From positions 992,001-1,056,000 of the forward strand of contig NZ_QHHQ01000002.1 of NCBI RefSeq assembly GCF_003258595.1: 64,000 nt of DNA. The letters run 5' to 3'. The translations under genes were made by a program, and so were the position numbers. This DNA is from Acuticoccus sediminis. Its GTDB lineage: Bacteria; Pseudomonadota; Alphaproteobacteria; Rhizobiales; Amorphaceae. This document shows, one piece after another, positions 32,693 through 40,860 of this stretch; position 1 is the stretch's first letter, and each line of letters starts with the position of its first letter. The notes below the pieces were generated by a model. That model was not told where the DNA came from and did no database searches. It saw only the letters and a list, made by a program, of their open reading frames with translations.

Positions 32693-34353
32693 AGCCCGTA
32701 CCCCTTGGCCGCGTCCGCCTCGATCGCCGCCCGGTCGCGCGCGGCCTTGTCGCCGTAGCCGCCGCCGCCCGGCGTCTTCACCTCGATCCAGTCGCCGGTG
32801 GTCAAGACGTAGCCCTCGCCCTTGGAGAGGTGCTCGGGGATCGTCACGGCCTCGCCCCGGCCGATGCGGATCTCGTTCGGCAGGCCCGTCTCGCCGCCGA
32901 GGATCCCCGGAGGACCGACGCGGCCGTGCTCCATCAGGAAGGAGGCCTTGCCCTGCCCGCGCAGCAGGCGGAAGCGGTAGTCGACGCCGAACCCGCCGCG
33001 GTACCGGCCCGCGCCCGCCGACCCCTCGCGCAGGGCGTAGCGCTCGAAGAGGAGGGGGTAGCGCTGCTCCAGCACCTCCACCGGCTGGTTCTTGGAGATG
33101 CCGATGGACGAGCAGCCGTTGGTCAGCCCGTCGCCGGCCCACCAGCCGCCGTAGCCGCCGCCGGAGAAGGTGTACATGATGTAGTTCTCGCCCTTCACCG
33201 GATCGTAGCCGCCCAGCGAGAGGTTGCCGCTCGACCCGGCGCCGGCCGCGAACAGCTTGTCCGGAATCGCCGTCGACAGCGCCAGGCACACCGATTCCAC
33301 GATGCGCTGCGAGGTCTCCGCCGCGCATCCCGCGACGGGCCGGGGGTGCTGCGCCTTCAGGAAGGTCCCGTCCGCGCCGACGACCTTCAGCGGGCGGAAG
33401 CAGCCCGCGTTCATCGGCAGGTCCGGGAAGATGTGCTTGAACGCGACGTAGACCGCCGAGAGCGTCGACGCCCAGACCGAGTTCATCGGTCCGTCGCATG
33501 GGGGGCTCGACCGGGAGAAGTCGAGGGTCACGTCCGAGCCGGCGACGGTGAGGTCGAGCGCGACCTCGACCGGCGCGTCCACCACGCCGTCGGAGTCCAT
33601 GAAGGCGCTCGCCGAGTAGGTGCCGTCGGGGATCGCTTCGAGGTGGGCGCGCATCAGCCGCTCGCCGCGCGCCTCGAGCTCGGCCATCGCCGCCTCGACC
33701 GTCTCCTGGCCGTAGCGGTCGAGGAGGGCGGTCAGCCGCTTCACCCCCGTCGCCAGCGCCGCGATCTGGGCCTTGATGTCGCCGATCCGCTCCTCGCTGA
33801 CGCGCACGTTGGCGAGGACGATGCGGATGATGTCGTCGTCCATCACCCCCTCGCGCACGAGGCGCACGGGCGGAAGGCGCAGCCCTTCCTGGTAGATCTC
33901 CGTCGCGGTGGAGTTGAAGCCGCCCGGCACCATGCCGCCCGTATCGGGCCAGTGGCCGGTGTTGGTGAGGTAGCACCACAGCTTGCCGCGGTAGTAGAAC
34001 GGCCGCACCATCTTCACGTCCATGAGGTGCGTCCCGCCGAAGTACGGGTCGTTCACCAGGACGACGTCGCCGTCGACGAGGTCCTTCCGGTCGGCGATCA
34101 CCGAGCGCGTCGTCTCCTGCATGACGCCGAGGAAGATCGGAAGGCCGAGCGCGCCCTGCGCGATCATGCGTCCGTCTTCCCTGGAGTAGATGCCGTTGGA
34201 GCGGTCGAACCCCTCAGAGATGACGGGGGAGAAGGACGTCTTCTCGTGGACGAGGTCCATCTCCGAGCAGACCTGCTGCAGGCCCTTCTCGATGACGGTG
34301 AGGGTGACCGGGTCGATCGTGGCGCCGGCCGTTGCGGGTGAGATCTGGTCCAT
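32689..34353 (-). CDS. hyuB: Hydantoinase B/oxoprolinase family subunit
   Basis: A 554-residue HyuB-type protein, the partner of HyuA in ATP-dependent cleavage of cyclic amides such as hydantoins or 5-oxoproline, or in acetone-carboxylase-like reactions. Typical segments: SFSPVISEGFDRSNGIY, DGDVVLVNDPYFGGTHLMD and the glycine-rich TFSGGGYGGWWAGDG. It starts 9 bp after hyuA and overlaps the next aminotransferase by GTGA. Only distantly similar to the second HyuB at 59177. Confidence 0.92.
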   Translation of the reverse strand: MDQISPATAGATIDPVTLTVIEKGLQQVCSEMDLVHEKTSFSPVISEGFDRSNGIYSREDGRMIAQGALGLPIFLGVMQETTRSVIADRKDLVDGDVVLVNDPYFGGTHLMDVKMVRPFYYRGKLWCYLTNTGHWPDTGGMVPGGFNSTATEIYQEGLRLPPVRLVREGVMDDDIIRIVLANVRVSEERIGDIKAQIAALATGVKRLTALLDRYGQETVEAAMAELEARGERLMRAHLEAIPDGTYSASAFMDSDGVVDAPVEVALDLTVAGSDVTLDFSRSSPPCDGPMNSVWASTLSAVYVAFKHIFPDLPMNAGCFRPLKVVGADGTFLKAQHPRPVAGCAAETSQRIVESVCLALSTAIPDKLFAAGAGSSGNLSLGGYDPVKGENYIMYTFSGGGYGGWWAGDGLTNGCSSIGISKNQPVEVLEQRYPLLFERYALREGSAGAGRYRGGFGVDYRFRLLRGQGKASFLMEHGRVGPPGILGGETGLPNEIRIGRGEAVTIPEHLSKGEGYVLTTGDWIEVKTPGGGGYGDKAARDRAAIEADAAKGYGL

Positions 34354-34362
34354 GGCGCTCTC

Positions 34363-36384
34363 TCAGAGTTCGACGATGAGGTTGCCGAGGCGGTCGACGG
34401 TGGCGCGGGCGCCGGGGTCGAGCACCAGGGTGGAGTCGGACTGCTCGACGATGGCCGGCCCCTCGATGACGGCGTCCGCCGGCAGGTGCTCGCGGGCGTA
34501 GACGCGCGCGTCGTGCCACGCGCCGTCGAAGAAGGCGCGGCGCGTCCCCCGCTCGGCCTCGGCCATCGAGCCGCCGACCGGCGCGAAGAGCGTCAGGTCC
34601 ACCCGCTCGCGCACGCCGACGATCGTGGTGCGCAGGTTCATCAGCATCGGCACCATCTCGGGGAAGGCGAGCTCGAAGCGCGTCCAGTAGGCCTCGGCGA
34701 AGGCGGCGAGGACCTGCTCGCGGTCGAAGGTGTCGCCCTCGATGGGAACGCGCAGCACGTGGGTCTGGCCCTTGTAGAGGAGGTCCGCCTCGTGGACGAT
34801 CCTAACCTCGGCGACGTCGACCTTCTCCCGCTTGAGGAGGTCACGGCCCGCCTCGGCCTGGGCGGCGAGGATCGCGTCGGCGGCCGAGACATCGAGCGTC
34901 TTCATCGGCGCGTTGACCGTCTGGACGAAGTCGTGGCGCACGTCCGCGAGGATGCAGCCGAGCGCCGAGGTGAGGCCGGGGAAGCGCGGCACCACGATCT
35001 TCGGGATGCCCAGCTCGCGGGCGATCTCCACCGCGTGCAGCGGTCCCGCGCCGCCGAACGGCATGTAGGCGAAGTCGCGCGGGTCGTGACCCTTCTCGAT
35101 GGAGACGAGGCGGATCGCCCCGGCGAGCTCGGCCACCGCGATCTTGACGATCGCCGCCGCCGCGCCCGTCGCGTCGAGGCCCAGCGGCGCGCCGAGCACC
35201 TCCAGCGCCTCGCTCACCTTCCGGAGCGGGGCGGAACCTTCCGCCCCCGTCACCGCGTCCGGGTTGAGGCGGCCGAGGTGGAAGTTGGCGTCGGTGATCG
35301 TCGGCTCGGTGCCGCCGCGGCCGTAGCCGATGGGCCCCGGGAAGGACCCGGCGCTCTCCGGCCCGACGCGCAGCATGCCGGCCGCGTCGACCCGCGCCAA
35401 CGAGCCGCCGCCCGCGCCGACCGTGTGGATGTCGATCATCGGGATGCGGATCGGCACCGAGTAGGCGAGGTCCTTCTCGGAGGAGATGACCGGCGCGCCG
35501 CCGACCACCAGCGCCACGTCGAACGAGGTGCCGCCCATGTCGCCGGTGATGATGTTCGGAACGCCCGCGCCCTCGGCGATCGCCGAGGCGGCAAGCACGC
35601 CCGCGGCCGGCCCGCTCATCACCGTCTGCACCGCCTGGCTCGCCACCAGCGAGGAGGCGAGCATGCCCCCGTTCGCCTGCATGACGAGAAGCTCGTTCTT
35701 GAACCCGCGGTCCGCCAGCTCGCCGGCGACCGACTTGATGTAGCGCGAGACGATGGGGCCGATCCCGGCGTGGATCGCCGCGGTCGACGCCCGCTCGAAC
35801 TCGCGAACCTCGCGGATGATCTCGTGTCCGGCGACGACGTGCTCGTTCGGCCACATCGAGCGGACGATCGCCGCCGCCCGCTTCTCGTGGACGTCGTTCA
35901 CGTACGAGTGGAGGAAGTGGATGACGACCGACTCGATCCCCGCCGCCAGCAGCGCGTCGACCTCGCCCTTGAGCGCCGCCTCGTCGAGCGGGACGACGAC
36001 GTTGCCGTCCGCGTCGATCCGCTCGTCCACCTCGAGGCGGTCCTGGCGGGGGATCAGCGGCTCGAAGTTGCCGGAGAGGCCGTAGGGCTTGGGACGGGTA
36101 CGGCGGCCGAGCTCCAGCGTGTCGCGGAAGCCCTTCGTGGTGATGAGTCCGACGGGGGCGTTCTTGCGCTCGAGCACCGCGTTGGTGCCGGCGGTCGTGC
36201 CGTGGACCAGCCAGTCGATCGACGCCGGAGCCACGGCGAGCGCCTCGATCCCCTGCAGGAAGCCCTGCGAGCGGTCGTTCACCGTTGTCGGGACCTTGGC
36301 CGTGCGGAACGTGGCGGCCGCCGAGTCCAGCATCAGGAAATCCGTAAACGTGCCGCCGACATCGACACCGACGTTGACCGTCAT
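34363..36384 (-). CDS. hyuA: Hydantoinase A/oxoprolinase family subunit
   Basis: A 673-residue ATPase subunit with N-terminal VGVDVGGTFTDFLML (phosphate-binding loop of the actin-like fold), VHGTTAGTNAVLERK, and central GDMGGTSFDVALV and HTVGAGGGSLARVD motifs. ATG 36384 has GAGG four bases upstream; an earlier in-frame ATG (36396) is possible. It heads the hyuA-hyuB-aminotransferase operon. The promoter carries an ATCTCG-N5-CGAGAT palindrome shared with the dctP promoter, and the divergent IclR gene is the probable regulator. Confidence 0.93.
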   Translation of the reverse strand: MTVNVGVDVGGTFTDFLMLDSAAATFRTAKVPTTVNDRSQGFLQGIEALAVAPASIDWLVHGTTAGTNAVLERKNAPVGLITTKGFRDTLELGRRTRPKPYGLSGNFEPLIPRQDRLEVDERIDADGNVVVPLDEAALKGEVDALLAAGIESVVIHFLHSYVNDVHEKRAAAIVRSMWPNEHVVAGHEIIREVREFERASTAAIHAGIGPIVSRYIKSVAGELADRGFKNELLVMQANGGMLASSLVASQAVQTVMSGPAAGVLAASAIAEGAGVPNIITGDMGGTSFDVALVVGGAPVISSEKDLAYSVPIRIPMIDIHTVGAGGGSLARVDAAGMLRVGPESAGSFPGPIGYGRGGTEPTITDANFHLGRLNPDAVTGAEGSAPLRKVSEALEVLGAPLGLDATGAAAAIVKIAVAELAGAIRLVSIEKGHDPRDFAYMPFGGAGPLHAVEIARELGIPKIVVPRFPGLTSALGCILADVRHDFVQTVNAPMKTLDVSAADAILAAQAEAGRDLLKREKVDVAEVRIVHEADLLYKGQTHVLRVPIEGDTFDREQVLAAFAEAYWTRFELAFPEMVPMLMNLRTTIVGVRERVDLTLFAPVGGSMAEAERGTRRAFFDGAWHDARVYAREHLPADAVIEGPAIVEQSDSTLVLDPGARATVDRLGNLIVEL

Positions 36385-36396
36385 GAAGCCTCGCAT

Positions 36397-36461
36397 TATC
36401 TCGGTAATCGAGATATTGTTCCGATTATTGATATTTGACGATCGGTTGAACGTGTTGTCAA
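36397..36461 (-). promoter_or_regulatory. hyuA promoter with IclR-type operator
   Basis: On the minus strand, TTGACA (36456-36461) and TCAAAT (36433-36438) are spaced by 17 bp, so transcription should begin near 36426. Just downstream is the inverted repeat TATCTCG-GTAAT-CGAGATA (36397-36415), with perfect 7-bp arms. The core ATCTCG-N5-CGAGAT recurs at 40292-40308. The gap is also the upstream region of the divergent IclR gene, so one protein could control both. Confidence 0.7.
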
Positions 36462-36536
36462 CACGCGCCGGCCCGGGTTCCGGACGGTCGCGGAGGACGA
36501 AAACGCCAATCGATCCAACGACAGAGGAACGCCACG

Positions 36537-37355
36537 TTGACGAGCGCACCGGGCCCCATCGAACGCTACCTTCAGATCCTCGAACTCGTGGCCGCCTCGC
36601 CGCGCGGGCTCAACCTCGGGGAGATCGCGGAGATCACCGCGCTCCCCAAGGCCTCGGTGCATCGCCTCACCCGCGCCCTGATGGACGCCGGCGCGCTCAC
36701 CAGCGACGACGCCTGGCGAAAGACCTTCGTCATCGGCGAGCGGATGTGGCGCATTCTCCAGCTCGGCCAGAGCCAGGAGGACGTCACCGCCTTCGCCCAG
36801 CTCGTGGTCGACGACCTCGCCGCCGAGCTGCACGAGACGTGCTACATCGTGCGCCTCGGGTTCGATGCGATCACCTCCGTCGCGCGCGCGGTGCCCGACC
36901 AGGGGCACAGCATCCACGTCTTTCCGGGGGAGGAGCAACCGGCGCACGCCGCAGCGTCCGCCAAGGCGATCCTCGCCTTCCAGCCGGCGGAGGTGGTCGC
37001 GCGCCATCTCGCCGCCCCGCTCGCTCCGCTGACCCGCTTCACCCACACGTCCGCCGAGGCCGTGTGCGCCGAGCTCGAGGAGGTGCGGCGCACGGGCTTC
37101 GCCATCTGCATCCGCGAGATCGACGAGAACGTCGGCGCCTACGCGGCGCCGGTGCCGACGACGCGCGGCGGCATCGTCTACTCCATCGGCGTGACGGGAC
37201 CGATGTCGCGCCTCACCGAGCGCACGCCGGAGGCCTGGGCCGACCTCCTGCGTCCCGCCGCCGCCCGCTTCGCCCGCATGCTGGAGACGAGCGAGGGCGG
37301 CTCGCTCGGCGAAGCGCGCCTGCGCCGCCAGCCCCCGCTCGTCGCGGCGGGCTAG
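36537..37355 (+). CDS. IclR family transcriptional regulator
   Basis: A 272-residue regulator: winged HTH in residues ~8-65 (LNLGEIAEITALPKASVHRLTRAL) and a GAF-like IclR effector domain thereafter (AHAAASAKAILAFQPAEVV, GFAICIREIDENVGAYAAPV). The TTG start at 36537 follows AGAGGA by 8 nt. It lies divergent from hyuA and tail-to-tail with dctM, flanked by the two operons that share the proposed operator. Its stop codon overlaps the dctM stop within CTAG. Confidence 0.93.
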   Translation: MTSAPGPIERYLQILELVAASPRGLNLGEIAEITALPKASVHRLTRALMDAGALTSDDAWRKTFVIGERMWRILQLGQSQEDVTAFAQLVVDDLAAELHETCYIVRLGFDAITSVARAVPDQGHSIHVFPGEEQPAHAAASAKAILAFQPAEVVARHLAAPLAPLTRFTHTSAEAVCAELEEVRRTGFAICIREIDENVGAYAAPVPTTRGGIVYSIGVTGPMSRLTERTPEAWADLLRPAAARFARMLETSEGGSLGEARLRRQPPLVAAG

Positions 37356-38662
37356 AACAGCAGGTTCGGCAGGACGAGGATGATCTGCGGGAAGATCATG
37401 CACAGCGCGAGCCCGAGCATCATCAGCAGGATGAACGGAATGACCGACGCGTAGATGTCGGTCATCTTCACCGACGGTGGCGCCACCCCCCTCAGATAGA
37501 AGAGGTTGTAGCCGAACGGCGGCGTCAGGAAGCCGATCTCCATGTTGACGATGTAGAGGATGCCGAACCACACCGGGTCGAAGCCCAGCTTGATGATGAT
37601 GGGAACGAAGATCGGCGCGGTGATCATGATGATGCCGACCGTGTCGAGCAGCATCCCGAGGAACAGCAGGATCACCTGCATGCCGATGAGGATGAACCAT
37701 CGGTTCACCTCCAGCCCCAGCACCAGCGCCTCGAGGAAGCGGGCCGCACCCATCGCGGTGTAGAAGGTGGAGAGGGCGGTCGCGCCGATGATGATCCAGA
37801 AGATCATGCACGAGAGCTTGACCGTCTCGTAGCAGCTGTCGCGCAGCGCCGCGTAGGTGAGGCGCCGCAGCACCGCCGCCGCGAAGATCGCCCCCGCCGC
37901 GCCCACCGCCGCCGCCTCGGAGACGCTGGCGATGCCGGTCAGGATCGAGCCCATCACCGCCACCACGAGGAGGAGCGGGATGACGAGGCCCGTCAGGCCC
38001 GACAGCTTCTCCTTCCAGGTGTAGCGCCTCAGCTCCATCCCGCCGCTCTCCTCCGGGTTCAGGAGCCCGCGGGTGACGAGGTAGATGCAGAAGAGGAACG
38101 CGATGAGCAGCCCCGGCAGCAGGCCGCCGGCGTACATCCGTCCGATCGAGGTGTTGGCGACGATGCCGTAGACGATCATCGTCACCGATGGCGGGATCAG
38201 GATGCCGAGCGAGCCGCCGGCCGCCACCGAGCCGAGCGCGACGCCCTTGCCGTAGCCGCGCTGCAGCATCGCCGGCACCGCCAGCATGCCCATGGAGATG
38301 GTCGCCGCGCCGCTGACCCCGGCCATCGCGGCGAAGATGGTGCACACGAGCACGGTGCCGATGGCGAGCCCGCCTCTCAGCCCGCCGAAGAAGCGCTGCA
38401 TCGCGTCGAACAGGTCGTCCGCGATCTTCGCCCGCTGCAGCATCGCCGCCATGAAGATGAAGAGCGGGATCGCCACGTACTCGAAGGACGTCGCCGTGCC
38501 GAACGCGCGGATCGGCAGCATCGACAGCGCCATCGGGCTCCAGAAGAGGTAGATGAGCGCGATGGAGAAGCCGCCGAGCGCAAAGGCGATCGGCACGCCG
38601 ATGCCCAGGAAGACGAGCATCCCGCCGAACAGGATCGAGGTCGTGAGGACGGGATCGGTCAC
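37352..38662 (-). CDS. dctM: TRAP transporter large permease DctM
   Basis: A 436-residue, ~12-TM subunit of a sodium-coupled TRAP importer. Conserved features: FAAMAGVSGAATISMGMLAVPAM, LGILIPPSVTMIVYGI and LLDTVGIIMITAPIFVPII. The start is GTG at 38660-38662, overlapping the dctQ stop by GTGA. The order is dctP-dctQ-dctM. The operon is beside the IclR gene and its promoter shares an operator with hyuA, implying co-regulated uptake of the hyuAB pathway substrate. Confidence 0.95.
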   Translation of the reverse strand: MTDPVLTTSILFGGMLVFLGIGVPIAFALGGFSIALIYLFWSPMALSMLPIRAFGTATSFEYVAIPLFIFMAAMLQRAKIADDLFDAMQRFFGGLRGGLAIGTVLVCTIFAAMAGVSGAATISMGMLAVPAMLQRGYGKGVALGSVAAGGSLGILIPPSVTMIVYGIVANTSIGRMYAGGLLPGLLIAFLFCIYLVTRGLLNPEESGGMELRRYTWKEKLSGLTGLVIPLLLVVAVMGSILTGIASVSEAAAVGAAGAIFAAAVLRRLTYAALRDSCYETVKLSCMIFWIIIGATALSTFYTAMGAARFLEALVLGLEVNRWFILIGMQVILLFLGMLLDTVGIIMITAPIFVPIIIKLGFDPVWFGILYIVNMEIGFLTPPFGYNLFYLRGVAPPSVKMTDIYASVIPFILLMMLGLALCMIFPQIILVLPNLLF

Positions 38663-39183
38663 AGGCCCTCCTCGCGCGTCTCGTCCCGGTCGCCCCGCCA
38701 CGCGTGGTAGAGGTGCGAGATCCAGGCGAGGATGAGGAGCACAGCGCCGAGCGGCAGGAGACCCTTCGCGACCCACACCGGGCCGCCCCAGTTCCCGTTC
38801 GCCGACGTCTCGCCGACCGAGTAGGCCCGCGCGAAGAAGGTCCAGCCGAACTTCAGCAGCGTGCCGCAGAAGAGGGCGAAGAGGGCGGTGGAGATCACCG
38901 TGTCGATCCATGCACGCGTGCGTGCGCTGAACCGGTCGTAGAGCGCGTCGACCCGCACGAAGTTGCCGGTCGCGAGCGCCCACGGCCCGCCCAGGAAGAT
39001 CAGCGCGGCGAGGAGCCATGCGGTGACGTCGTTCGCCCACGGCTGCGAGCGGGAGAAGCCGCCGCGGGCGATCATTTCGATGAGGATGGTGGCGATGATG
39101 CCGATGACGGTGAACGCCGCGCATCGGCCGAGCAAGGCGATGAGGGCGTCCACGAGGCGGATCGCTCGGTCGAGCAGTCTCAT
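38659..39183 (-). CDS. dctQ: TRAP transporter small permease DctQ
   Basis: A 174-residue protein with four predicted TM helices (near 18-38, 50-70, 90-112 and 130-155), the normal DctQ layout. The family-like segment WANDVTAWLLAALIFLGGPWAL is recognisable. It sits between dctP (55-bp gap with a hairpin) and dctM (GTGA overlap). Confidence 0.9.
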   Translation of the reverse strand: MRLLDRAIRLVDALIALLGRCAAFTVIGIIATILIEMIARGGFSRSQPWANDVTAWLLAALIFLGGPWALATGNFVRVDALYDRFSARTRAWIDTVISTALFALFCGTLLKFGWTFFARAYSVGETSANGNWGGPVWVAKGLLPLGAVLLILAWISHLYHAWRGDRDETREEGL

Positions 39184-39206
39184 GTCCTCACTTCCGGAAC
39201 CGGTCG

Positions 39207-39232
39207 CGGGGGCGGGGAGAGGACCGCCCCCG
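39207..39232 (-). promoter_or_regulatory. Intercistronic hairpin between dctP and dctQ
   Basis: A 9-bp stem CGGGGGCGG / CCGCCCCCG with an 8-nt loop begins 7 bp past the dctP stop, in the direction of transcription. Like the tctC-tctA stem at 13697-13719, it follows a binding-protein gene and precedes its membrane subunits. It likely protects dctP mRNA or reduces read-through. Confidence 0.6.
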
Positions 39233-39238
39233 GCGGAC

Positions 39239-40276
39239 TCAGTCCTGCTTGTCCATGCGGCCGAGGTCGGTGAGGAACTGCGTCAGCATCTCGACGCCGC
39301 GCTTGGAGAGGTCGTCCTTCTCCGCATAGGCCTGCCAGAACTTGCGGGCCTCGCCCTCCATCGCCTCGAACTCCTCCTGCGGGATGACCGACACCTCGAC
39401 GCCGGCGGCCTTCATCTCCTCCAGCGCGGCCGCGTCGCGGTCCATGGCGGTGGCGATGTATTCGAGCGAGGAGCGGATCGCGGCCTCCTGCATGATGGCC
39501 TTCAGGTCGTCCGGGAGCTGGTCCCAGGCCGCCTGGTTCACCGCGAAGAAGTTGTTCGGCACCGGCATGAAGGACGGCTGCACGACGTACTTGGCGACCT
39601 CCTGGAAGGAGGCGTTCTTGAGGCCCGCCGGGCTCGACCAGCGCGCCGCGTCGATGACGCCGGTGGCAAGGCCGGTGTAGATCTCGCCGCCGCCCATGAA
39701 GACCGGCGAGGCGCCGAGCGCCTGGAACATCTCCGCCTCGATGCCGTAGGCGCGGATCTTCAGCCCGTTGAAGTCCTCGCGCGAGGTGATCGGCTTCTTG
39801 GACATGATGTCCCACTCGGACGAGAACTGCGGCCCGAGATAGTAGACGCCGAAGGGGGCGAAGGCCTCGCGGCAGAGGTCGATGAAGCCGCGGCGGTAGA
39901 AGAAGTTGTACCGCTCCATCGGCGTGCGCAGCGAGCCGGGAACGCCGGTCTCGAGCGTGGCGATGGGGCCGATCTTGCCGACGAAGTAGCTGCCGGTGAG
40001 GAGCGCCATCTCGGTGACACCCGCGCCGACCGCCTCGAGGCCGTCGGAAACGGGGTAGAGGGCGCCGACCGGATAGATCTCGAAGGCCATGCGGCCACCG
40101 GACATCTCGGTGACGAGGTTCGCGAAACCGTCCTCCAGCGCGACCTGGCCGGGGTCGCCGGCGTTCAGGTTCGACTGGATCCGCCACGTGTATTCCTGTG
40201 CGGCGGCCAACTGCGTGCTTGCGGCGAGCATTGTGCCGGCGACGAAAAGACGCCAGGCGCGCAAGGGTCTGAACAT
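39239..40276 (-). CDS. dctP: TRAP transporter solute-binding protein DctP
   Basis: A 345-residue periplasmic receptor. The Sec signal peptide ends near LAAAQEYTW. The family Arg that binds a carboxylate is probably in the NGLKIRAYGIEAEMFQALGASP region, with the downstream GVIDAARWSSPAGLKNASF segment typical of DctP proteins using organic acids or 2-oxo acids. ATG 40276 is chosen as it yields the signal peptide; an IclR-like operator lies 16-42 bp upstream. It heads the dctPQM operon. Confidence 0.93.
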   Translation of the reverse strand: MFRPLRAWRLFVAGTMLAASTQLAAAQEYTWRIQSNLNAGDPGQVALEDGFANLVTEMSGGRMAFEIYPVGALYPVSDGLEAVGAGVTEMALLTGSYFVGKIGPIATLETGVPGSLRTPMERYNFFYRRGFIDLCREAFAPFGVYYLGPQFSSEWDIMSKKPITSREDFNGLKIRAYGIEAEMFQALGASPVFMGGGEIYTGLATGVIDAARWSSPAGLKNASFQEVAKYVVQPSFMPVPNNFFAVNQAAWDQLPDDLKAIMQEAAIRSSLEYIATAMDRDAAALEEMKAAGVEVSVIPQEEFEAMEGEARKFWQAYAEKDDLSKRGVEMLTQFLTDLGRMDKQD

Positions 40277-40291
40277 CCGGGATGTCTCCAA

Positions 40292-40354
40292 ATCTCGTTT
40301 TTCGAGATATCGTCTCGAATAACGAAATTGTGCATGATTGAAGGGCATGGTCAA
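40292..40354 (-). promoter_or_regulatory. dctP promoter with operators matching the hyuA promoter
   Basis: On the minus strand, TTGACC (40349-40354) and CACAAT (40327-40332) are spaced by 16 bp. Downstream lie ATCTCG-TTTTT-CGAGAT (40292-40308), the same 6-5-6 palindrome as at 36397-36415, and an overlapping related one, TCGAGA-TATCG-TCTCGA (40302-40318). The sites cover the probable transcription start, consistent with repression. Confidence 0.68.
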
Positions 40355-40360
40355 GTTGCG

Positions 40361-40671
40361 TGCACATGGGGCCGGCGCACCCCAGGCGCATGGGTGATGC
40401 CCGCTGCCGGGCACTCTCCTTCGGGCTGCCGTGCACCGCCCGCATCTGGCGGACCGGCGGCTTTCTACAGCCCATGGCGAATTTCGTGCCAGCCGCACCG
40501 CGCTGGTGCAAGGCGTGACCGCATCCGCTGCCGCCCGACGTCCGGGCGTGAGGCCGAGAGGGATGGCGGCTATGCCTCGCATGCCGCGGCGTGGCAGAGT
40601 GGCGGTCCCGCCGACGGCGCACCGGCGCGCCGCAGCCGATCCGCACCCTGACCGGACCCCCGCACCTCTCG
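40361..40671. other. Non-coding or unassigned stretch between dctP and the amidase module
   Basis: About 310 bp with no supportable gene. It contains a small hairpin TGCCCG-CTGC-CGGGCA (40398-40413) and GC-rich sequence of ordinary composition. The promoter for the amidase pair should lie here, but I see no convincing -35/-10. Confidence 0.4.
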
Positions 40672-40860
40672 ATGACGACGCAGCCCGACGATAGATCCCC
40701 CGCGCCGCAAGACGCCCCGCAGCGACCGAGGGCCGTGACAGCGGAGGAGTGGGCGGCGATGCAGCGCTTCGTGACCCCGCTGCTGGACCGCCTGCAGGCG
40801 ACGCCCGCTGCGCCGGACCCGGCCCCCTTCCGCCCGGGCCGCTACCCCGGCCGGACATGA
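40672..40860 (+). CDS. Small hypothetical protein coupled to the amidase
   Basis: A 62-codon frame whose stop overlaps the amidase start (ATGA at 40857-40860). The product is a short predicted helix (residues ~22-43, TAEEWAAMQRFVTPLLDRLQ) flanked by proline-rich ends. Small accessory subunits of the GatC/AtzG kind precede some amidases, and this has the right size and position, but I see no clear family signature. There is no strong ribosome-binding site, so it may be only a leader that couples translation. Confidence 0.45.
   Translation: MTTQPDDRSPAPQDAPQRPRAVTAEEWAAMQRFVTPLLDRLQATPAAPDPAPFRPGRYPGRT

Noticed and set aside
40672-40860. Identification of the small ORF as AtzG/GatC
   Set aside because: Position and size fit, but the conserved residues of those families are not visible. 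I left it as hypothetical.
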